The notes under the pieces: model-generated
The model's input: only the letters and a program-made list of their open reading frames with translations
Told to the model about the DNA's origin: nothing
The model's database searches: none
Translations under genes and position numbers: made by a program
NCBI RefSeq assembly: GCF_002196855.1
Contig: NZ_NIPW01000041.1
Coordinates: forward strand, 1 to 60,938
From: Haematobacter genomosp. 1
Lineage (GTDB): Bacteria; Pseudomonadota; Alphaproteobacteria; Rhodobacterales; Rhodobacteraceae
Direction of reading: 5' to 3'
DNA: 60,938 nt
In this document: piece by piece, positions 56,003 to 60,938 of the stretch
How the letters are laid out: each line of letters opens with the position of its first letter
How positions within the stretch are numbered: position 1 is the first letter of the stretch

Positions 56003-56143
56003 TTACGGGTGCCTGTTCACGCGCGTTCTGCGTGATCTTTGCCGTTCCACTCGAACCGGCATGTCGCGCGCGATAAGCTTCGGCACCGCTATTGCTGTAA
56101 CAACGGCAGCGAGGGCGAGCAAAAAGGGAAGCGCTGTGGTCAT
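56003..56143 (-). CDS. 46-residue small membrane protein
   Basis: MTTALPFLLALAAVVTAIAV forms a single transmembrane helix, followed by a basic tail (KLIARDMPVRVERQRSRRTR). AGGA lies about nine bases before the ATG. It is upstream of the 25-residue peptide gene on the same strand and both precede one terminator, so they likely form a two-gene transcript divergent from the AI-2E transporter. No family was recognised. A longer frame from 56536 exists but overlaps the transporter gene. Confidence 0.55.
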   Translation of the reverse strand: MTTALPFLLALAAVVTAIAVPKLIARDMPVRVERQRSRRTRVNRHP

Positions 56144-56287
56144 CTGCTTCTGTCCTGCCTTATCCTTCTGAGGGTTAACGCGGCCCCTCCGCTGTAGTTC
56201 CGCCGTTGGGTAAAAAACAGGTGCGGCATTGCCGATCTTGCATCGGGCTGCGGGATCGCTTCTTGTCCAGTGGTGCGCTGGCAGCGC

Positions 56288-57493
56288 ATGCAAGCGGAGC
56301 AAGGCGTGGATCAGGTGACGGACAACGAGCACGAGAACAAGCGGGATCGGCAGATCCATCTCGTCCACCGCGCGGACCTGCGCCGCCCGCCGTTGATCGC
56401 CTATTCCTCTCTTGCCCGATGGCTTCTGGTCGGCGTCCTCGCCGCGTCGGTCTGGTTCTTTCATGACTTTCTGGTGCCGGTGCTGGCGGCGACGATCATC
56501 GCCTTTGCCACATGGCCGCTGCGGGTGCGGTTGCATGACAGGGTCGGGCTGGGGCGGACGCTGACGGGCGCTTTGCTCGTCCTGCTCATCGTGCTGTTTC
56601 TGGTGATCCCGATCATCATCGCGCTTGGCTATGCGGCGCGCGAGTTTCGGGAATGGCTGTCATGGGCCATTCAGATCAACGCCGTAGGAGGGCCGCCGCC
56701 CGACTGGCTCGACACGTTCCCCGTCATTGGAAGCTGGCTGGTGGAGCAATGGAGCCAGCATATCGGGCGCCCCGGCGCGATCGGAGAGCTTGTTCAGGTG
56801 ACGAGCGGGGCCAATATCGGCACGATCTATCGGGGTGTGCTTACGGCGAGTTCCATGGCGCTGCACCTCGCGCTGGCGCTGATCTTCATGCTCATCACAT
56901 TGTTCGTGCTTTACCGCGACGGGGACCGGGTGGCGGCGCAGCTCGACATGATGGGGGAGCGGATCGTTCCCGGCAGATGGGAGCGGCTTTCGCGGATCAT
57001 CCCACGCACGATTTCCTCGACCGTGACGGGGATGACGCTCATCGCCATAGGTGAGGGCCTGATTCTCGGCGTGGCCTATTGGCTGGCGGGGGTGCCATCC
57101 CCGGTCACCTTCGGGGTCATTACCGGGTTCATGGCATTGATACCGGGGGGTGCGCCGCTCTCTTTCACGCTCATTTCCCTCTATCTGGTCGGCAGCGGTT
57201 CCGCCGGCGCGGGTGCGGCCCTGTTCATCTGGGGTTGCGTCGAACTGTTCATCGTCGACAAGACCATCCGGCCCGTGCTGGTCGGGGGGCCGGTGAAGCT
57301 GCCGTTCCTGCCCACGTTCTTCGGCCTTATCGGCGGGGTGAAGACGCTCGGCATTGTCGGGCTGTTCGTGGGGCCGGTGCTGATGGCGCTGCTTGTCTCC
57401 ATCTGGCGCGAATGGGCGCGCGAGATCGCGGCTCATCCCTTGCCCCAGAGTGCGTTGCCGAAGGTTCCGCTGCGCGAGAATCCACCCGACTAA
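56288..57493 (+). CDS. AI-2E family transporter (PerM-like)
   Basis: Inner-membrane protein of the AI-2 exporter/YdiK/PerM family. About eight transmembrane segments are visible, beginning near residue 45 (WLLVGVLAASVWFFHDFLVPVLAATIIAFATWPLR), with a periplasmic or cytoplasmic loop rich in polar residues (about 130-200), ALIFMLITLFVLYRDGD, and the C-terminal GVITGFMALIPGG and DKTIRPVLVGGPVKLPFLPTFFGLIGGVKTLGIVGLFVGPV signature. Start choice is uncertain: ATG 56288 is used here; GTG 56315 with AAGG ten bases upstream is equally plausible. Around 400 aa. The transported solute is unknown for most members. Confidence 0.85.
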   Translation: MQAEQGVDQVTDNEHENKRDRQIHLVHRADLRRPPLIAYSSLARWLLVGVLAASVWFFHDFLVPVLAATIIAFATWPLRVRLHDRVGLGRTLTGALLVLLIVLFLVIPIIIALGYAAREFREWLSWAIQINAVGGPPPDWLDTFPVIGSWLVEQWSQHIGRPGAIGELVQVTSGANIGTIYRGVLTASSMALHLALALIFMLITLFVLYRDGDRVAAQLDMMGERIVPGRWERLSRIIPRTISSTVTGMTLIAIGEGLILGVAYWLAGVPSPVTFGVITGFMALIPGGAPLSFTLISLYLVGSGSAGAGAALFIWGCVELFIVDKTIRPVLVGGPVKLPFLPTFFGLIGGVKTLGIVGLFVGPVLMALLVSIWREWAREIAAHPLPQSALPKVPLRENPPD

Positions 57494-57521
57494 ACCTCCG
57501 TTCGTTTCCTGCGAAGAAATA

Positions 57522-57561
57522 ATGCGGCAGTGCTTCAATGCGGCACTGCCGCATAATTTTT
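57522..57561 (+). terminator. Rho-independent terminator after AI-2E transporter
   Basis: ATGCGGCAGTGC and GCACTGCCGCAT form a perfect 12-bp stem around a 9-base loop, followed by AATTTTTCG. The sequence from about 57556 to 57719 is markedly AT-rich and should carry the promoter of the next gene. Confidence 0.9.
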
Positions 57562-57719
57562 CGTCACTTTGCAGCAGCACCATCATGTCATCGGAGAGAA
57601 ACAAATATTTTCATACTAAATTTTAAAAGATTCCTTTCTTTTAGAGAGACTTGTGTCACCATCTCCCTCGGGCGCCACGATGCCCATGTGGAAAGTTTTA
57701 AGTTTTCCGGGGGAATATC

Positions 57720-58274
57720 ATGACTGTTAAATCTCTTGCTTTCGCGACCGTTGCGGCGGTCGCTCTTTCGGCTGGTGCTGCACTTGCAGCGCCCATCTAT
57801 GCAACCGGCGCGACTTGGACACCCGGCTTCGGCGATCTGAGGCCCGGGCGGAGCAATCCTGACAACGCGCTCGGTACGCCTGACGGGAAATTTCTGTCGC
57901 TCGGTTATGGCGGCTTTGCCGATTTCACCTTCGGCAAAAGCTTCACAGGACCCGGCGCGGTGATCGAGGTGACCTGGCTGCCGCGCGATACCTATTTCGA
58001 AAGCGCGGAAGTGTGGGGTGGCTCGGCCGGCAGCTTCACCAAGATCGGTGAAATCACCAACGCCATGGAGACCATCGCCCTGTCGTTCAGCGGTATCTTC
58101 GATACCCTGCGTATCATCGACACGTCGCCCGTCATTCTCGGCCGCGGACGCGATGGCTTCGATATCGACTCCGTCTCCGTTTCTCCCGTGCCGCTTCCGG
58201 CTGCCGGCGTCCTCCTCGCTGGTGCGCTTGCGGGTGTGGCGGGTCTGCGCCGCATGCGTCGCAAAGACGCCTGA
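57720..58274 (+). CDS. Exported protein with VPLPA-CTERM sorting signal
   Basis: A 184-aa protein with an N-terminal signal peptide (MTVKSLAFATVAAVALSAGA, cleavage near ALAAP) and a C-terminal tail SPVPLPAAGVLLAGALAGVA followed by GLRRMRRKDA. This is the VPLPA-CTERM pattern: VPLPA motif, hydrophobic helix and basic end, a substrate tag for an exosortase/archaeosortase-type transpeptidase in Rhodobacterales. The middle (about residues 30-155) is predicted beta-rich with few charges and no recognised domain. GGGGGAA lies six bases before the ATG. It is monocistronic between two terminators. No exosortase gene is in the window. Confidence 0.82.
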   Translation: MTVKSLAFATVAAVALSAGAALAAPIYATGATWTPGFGDLRPGRSNPDNALGTPDGKFLSLGYGGFADFTFGKSFTGPGAVIEVTWLPRDTYFESAEVWGGSAGSFTKIGEITNAMETIALSFSGIFDTLRIIDTSPVILGRGRDGFDIDSVSVSPVPLPAAGVLLAGALAGVAGLRRMRRKDA

Positions 58275-58290
58275 TCGGACTGACCCCTGT

Positions 58291-58318
58291 AAAAGGCGGC
58301 GCCTCGGCGCCGCCTTTT
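58291..58318 (+). terminator. Rho-independent terminator after VPLPA-CTERM gene
   Basis: AAAAGGCGGCG and CGCCGCCTTTT pair around CCTCGG, followed by further Ts. It is symmetrical enough to work in both directions. Confidence 0.92.
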
Positions 58319-58387
58319 TCTTTGCTTGCGGGGCTGCGCATTTCCCGACATGTCTGATTCTGTGAGGTGTCGGGCCGAAAGGATCGC

Positions 58388-59398
58388 ATGAAGTTTCTGC
58401 TGCTGCGCTGCCTTGCCGCGATTCCGACGCTGTTCGCCGTTCTCTGCCTCGGTTTCATGCTGACCCGCCTGCTGCCGGGCGATCCTGCCGCTCTGTATGC
58501 AAGCCAGCCGGGGATGACAGAGGCGGAAACGCGGGCGCTTCGGGCGGAACTTGCTCTCGACAAGCCGCTGCCAGCTCAGTTCGGAGCCTATGTCACGGGG
58601 CTGGCACGGGGGGATCTCGGCTATTCTCGCGCGACCGGCCGGCCCGTGGCGGAGGAGATTGCCCGCCGCCTCCCCGCGTCGCTGGAGCTTGCGCTTTGCG
58701 CCCTTTTCATCGCGCTTTCCCTGGGGGTCACACTCGGCATCGCCGGCGCGCTCCGGCCTGAAAGCGGCATCGACAGGATCGGAAGCCTGCTGTCGGCAAT
58801 TTGCCTCAGCATTCCCACCTTCGTAACTGCGTTGTTTTTGTCACATCTTCTATATGATGAGTTGGGCTGGCTGCCGGAGCCAGTGGGCCGGTTGGACCCT
58901 TTCCTGTCATTCCCTCAAAGGATTACGGGTTTCCTTATCGTGGACAGTCTCGTTGCGGGAGACGGGCAGGCTCTGGCCTCCGCCATCGGTCATCTGGTGC
59001 TGCCCGCGCTGACAATGGCAATCTTCGCGCTCGGTCCCATCGCCCGGATCACCCGGACCGCGATGGGGGAGGCCCTGTCTGCGGACTATTTCCGGGCGGG
59101 GCGCGCGCGTGGACTGGGGGCGGGTCGACTGATCGGGAGCTATGCGCTTCGGAATGCCCTGTTGCCGATCAGCACGACGGCCGGACTGACCTTCGCCTAT
59201 CTTTTCGGCGCGAATGTCGTGGTGGAAAAGGTGTTCGCCTGGCCGGGGCTGGGGAGCTTCGCGATGGACGCGCTCGTCGCGCTCGACTATGCGGCATTGC
59301 AGGGCTTTCTGCTTGCCGTCGCTGCGGTGCTGATTGCCGCCAACCTGCTTGTTGATCTGGCCCATGCTCTCATCGACCCGAGGACGGCCCATCGCTGA
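58388..59398 (+). CDS. Opp/Dpp-type ABC transporter permease, OppB-like
   Basis: Inner-membrane permease of a peptide/nickel/opine-type importer. N-terminal MKFLLLRCLAAIPTLFAVLC is the first membrane helix, followed by the periplasmic loop LPGDPAALYASQPGMTEAETRALRAEL, and the EAA-type loop ADYFRAGRARGLGAGRLIGSYALRNALLP. Start ATG 58388 with AAAGGA upstream is preferred to an upstream in-frame start. Length 336 aa. It overlaps the second permease. The binding-protein gene is not seen before it; the preceding gene is the unrelated VPLPA-CTERM protein. Confidence 0.92.
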   Translation: MKFLLLRCLAAIPTLFAVLCLGFMLTRLLPGDPAALYASQPGMTEAETRALRAELALDKPLPAQFGAYVTGLARGDLGYSRATGRPVAEEIARRLPASLELALCALFIALSLGVTLGIAGALRPESGIDRIGSLLSAICLSIPTFVTALFLSHLLYDELGWLPEPVGRLDPFLSFPQRITGFLIVDSLVAGDGQALASAIGHLVLPALTMAIFALGPIARITRTAMGEALSADYFRAGRARGLGAGRLIGSYALRNALLPISTTAGLTFAYLFGANVVVEKVFAWPGLGSFAMDALVALDYAALQGFLLAVAAVLIAANLLVDLAHALIDPRTAHR

Positions 59399-60191
59399 CC
59401 GACTGCCCCTGCTGCTGCTGGGCGGCTTCGTTCTGCTGGCGCTCATCGGGTCTTGGATCACCCCCTTCGATCCGCTGGCGACGGATGCGGCGCGGGCGTT
59501 GTCGCCGCCCTCCGCGCGGAACTGGTTCGGCACGGATCACGTGGGGCGGGACGTGTTTTCACGGACCATCGCCGCCGCGCGGATCGATCTGGGGATCGCA
59601 GCGGCGGCGGTATTGCTGGCGGCAATACCGGGCACGCTTCTGGGGGCGGCGGCGGGCTTCCGTGGCGGCTGGGCCGATGCGCTTCTGGGGCGGGTGAGCG
59701 AGGTGATGCTGGCCGTCCCGCTCTTTCTCCTTGCCATGGCGGTCGCGGCGGTCATGGGGCCGTCGATGAGCAGCCTCATCCTTGCCACGGCTCTGGTGAA
59801 CCTGCCCTTCTACATGCGCCTTTCCCGGACGGAGGCCGCGCGGCGGCGCAGCGCGCCCTATGTGGAGGCGGCCCGCATCGGCGGCTCCGGCGAGGGGCGG
59901 ATCCTGCGCCTGCTCCTCCTGCCCGAGATCCTGCCGGTGGTGGCGGTCCAAAGCTCGGTGAACCTCGGCTGGGCCATGATGAATGCGGCGGGGCTGTCGT
60001 TCCTTGGCCTCGGTATCCGGCCGCCCACGCCCGAATGGGGCCTCATGGTGGCGGAAGGCGCGCGGTTCGTGGCCTCGGGGGCGTGGTGGGTGGCCGCGTT
60101 TCCGGGCCTCGCGCTGATGCTGGCGATTCTGGCCTGCAACCTGTCGGGGGACCGCCTCCGGGGCTGGCTTGCCGTCCGGGGGCGGGAATGA
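59364..60191 (+). CDS. Opp/Dpp-type ABC transporter permease, DppC-like
   Basis: Second permease of the same importer. RLPLLLLGGFVLLALIGSWITPFDP is the first helix, then PPSARNWFGTDHVGRDVFSRTIAAARIDL, the classical DppC/OppC signature, and the EAA-type loop APYVEAARIGGSGEGRILRLLLLPEILP. C-terminal LSFLGLGIRPPTPEWGLMVAEG is conserved. ATG 59364 gives 275 aa and overlaps the first permease by 35 bases; TTG 59334 is an alternative. Overlaps the ATPase start as ATGA. Confidence 0.92.
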   Translation: MLSSTRGRPIADRLPLLLLGGFVLLALIGSWITPFDPLATDAARALSPPSARNWFGTDHVGRDVFSRTIAAARIDLGIAAAAVLLAAIPGTLLGAAAGFRGGWADALLGRVSEVMLAVPLFLLAMAVAAVMGPSMSSLILATALVNLPFYMRLSRTEAARRRSAPYVEAARIGGSGEGRILRLLLLPEILPVVAVQSSVNLGWAMMNAAGLSFLGLGIRPPTPEWGLMVAEGARFVASGAWWVAAFPGLALMLAILACNLSGDRLRGWLAVRGRE

Positions 60192-60938
60192 GCCTGATCG
60201 AGGTCGAGGATCTCGCCGTGGCGGTCGGTGGGCGGACCATGCTGGCGGGGGTATCGCTCACGCTTGCGCCGGGCGAACGGCTGGCTCTCGTCGGGCCGAG
60301 CGGGTCGGGCAAGTCGATGTTCGCCGCCGCCATCGCCGGGCTGTTGCCCGCTCGGGCGGTGCGGGTGGGCGGCACGATCCGGTTCGCCGGGCAGACGCTG
60401 GCGGCACCCCCGGACTGGCAGCCCCTTCGCGGGCGACGGATCGGCATGGTGTTTCAGGAGCCGCGCCGGTCGCTGAACCCGCTGCTTTCCATCCGGGATC
60501 AGGTGGCCGATGTGGTGGCCCGCCACCAGCCCCTCCGGCCGAAGCAGGTCGCGGCGCAGGTGGCGGGGTTGCTGGAGGATGTGCGCTTTCCGCCGGTTCT
60601 GGCGGACGCCCTGCCGCATGAACTTTCCGGGGGGTTGTGCCAGCGCGCGGCGGTGGCTGCGGCGCTGGCGGGCGATCCCGCGCTGCTCATCGCCGACGAG
60701 GCGACGACCGATCTCGACACCCCTACACAGGCGGGGATTCTGGACCTCATCGACAGCGCGGCGCGGGCGCGCGGCATGGCCGTGCTGCTCATCACCCATG
60801 ATATCGCGGTCGTGGCAGGCCGGTCGGACCGGGTCGCCGCGCTGGACGCGGGTCGGATCGTGGAAACGGGCGCCACGCGGGCCATGCTCGACGCGCCGGG
60901 CTCCGCGCTGATGCGGGGGCTGGTCGCGGCGGCGCGGC
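60188..60938 (+). CDS. Opp/Dpp-type ABC transporter ATP-binding protein, 3' end outside window
   Basis: The frame is open from ATG 60188 to the last base, about 250 codons, so the gene continues beyond the window. Walker A GPSGSGKSM is near residue 38, the Q-loop is VFQEPRRSLNPLLS, the signature is LSGGLCQRAA, Walker B LLIADEATTDLD and the H-loop LITHDIAVVAG. The signature has Leu-Cys where Met-Arg/Gln is usual, and Walker B has Ala where Opp/Dpp ATPases usually have Pro. DppD/OppD proteins are about 320 aa, or a fused DppD-DppF would be twice that; the window cannot tell. Confidence 0.9.
   Translation, partial: MSLIEVEDLAVAVGGRTMLAGVSLTLAPGERLALVGPSGSGKSMFAAAIAGLLPARAVRVGGTIRFAGQTLAAPPDWQPLRGRRIGMVFQEPRRSLNPLLSIRDQVADVVARHQPLRPKQVAAQVAGLLEDVRFPPVLADALPHELSGGLCQRAAVAAALAGDPALLIADEATTDLDTPTQAGILDLIDSAARARGMAVLLITHDIAVVAGRSDRVAALDAGRIVETGATRAMLDAPGSALMRGLVAAAR

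Overview
The window looks like chromosomal DNA of a GC-rich alphaproteobacterium, most likely Rhodobacterales/Rhodobacteraceae. The basis is the tol-pal/tilS/ftsH gene order, the cmk-rpsA-ihfB block, the five-step HutF-type histidine pathway, a protein with a VPLPA-CTERM tail, and the protein sequences themselves. This assignment rests on recalled family resemblance; no database search was run. No rRNA, CRISPR array, phage or complete insertion sequence was seen. The only RNA gene found is a tRNA-Gly(GCC).

Layout. 1-5.1 kb: end of the Tol-Pal envelope cluster (tolA', tolB, pal, cpoB), then tilS. 5.2-9.0 kb: ftsH, a CorA-type channel and tam. 9.1-13.2 kb, minus strand: tRNA-Gly, a DUF1428 protein, a Kef-type antiporter and an acyl-CoA ligase. 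13.5-16.1 kb: a NitT/TauT-type ABC importer. 16.3-25.0 kb: a complete, tightly overlapping histidine-utilisation operon, hutI-hutH-hutG-hutU-flavin reductase-hutD-hutF-hutC, with a perfect HutC-type operator in front. 25.0-27.3 kb: a short inverted-repeat element, then a divergent marR/DUF1428-VOC-VOC module with its own palindrome. 27.5-36 kb: rpsD, tdk, a second inverted-repeat element, a DEAD-box helicase, an FMN-dependent 2-hydroxyacid dehydrogenase, rplY, pth and cmk. 36-43 kb: rpsA, ihfB, a LapA-domain protein, trpF, a GNAT enzyme, trpB, an esterase and hemE. 43-50 kb: a FAD-dependent 2-hydroxyacid dehydrogenase and the minus-strand operon mprF-acvB-SGNH esterase (lysyl-phosphatidylglycerol synthesis and hydrolysis). 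50-55.8 kb: bkdR diverging from the branched-chain 2-oxoacid dehydrogenase operon. 55.9-61 kb: two tiny membrane-protein genes, an AI-2E transporter, the VPLPA-CTERM protein and the start of an Opp/Dpp-type ABC transporter that runs off the window.

How genes work together. Histidine goes through HutH, HutU, HutI, HutF and HutG to glutamate, with ammonia released at the HutH and HutF steps and formate at the HutG step, under HutC control. The Bkd complex oxidises branched-chain 2-oxoacids under BkdR. MprF makes and flips lysyl-PG and AcvB would hydrolyse it. The MarR module looks like an inducible detoxification operon.

Most notable observations: (1) two ~160-bp elements with the same asymmetric terminal inverted repeats in opposite orientations, one flanked by a TTAG duplication and supplying the stop codons of both flanking genes; (2) a hutC gene with no ATG/GTG/TTG early enough to cover its DNA-binding domain, implying a CTG start; (3) an uncharacterised flavin reductase inside the hut operon and an 18-bp tandem repeat in hutD; (4) the mprF-acvB-esterase operon; (5) two unannotated-size membrane peptides with a strong ribosome-binding site and terminator; (6) a 15-bp minisatellite encoding the hinge of the Bkd E2 subunit.
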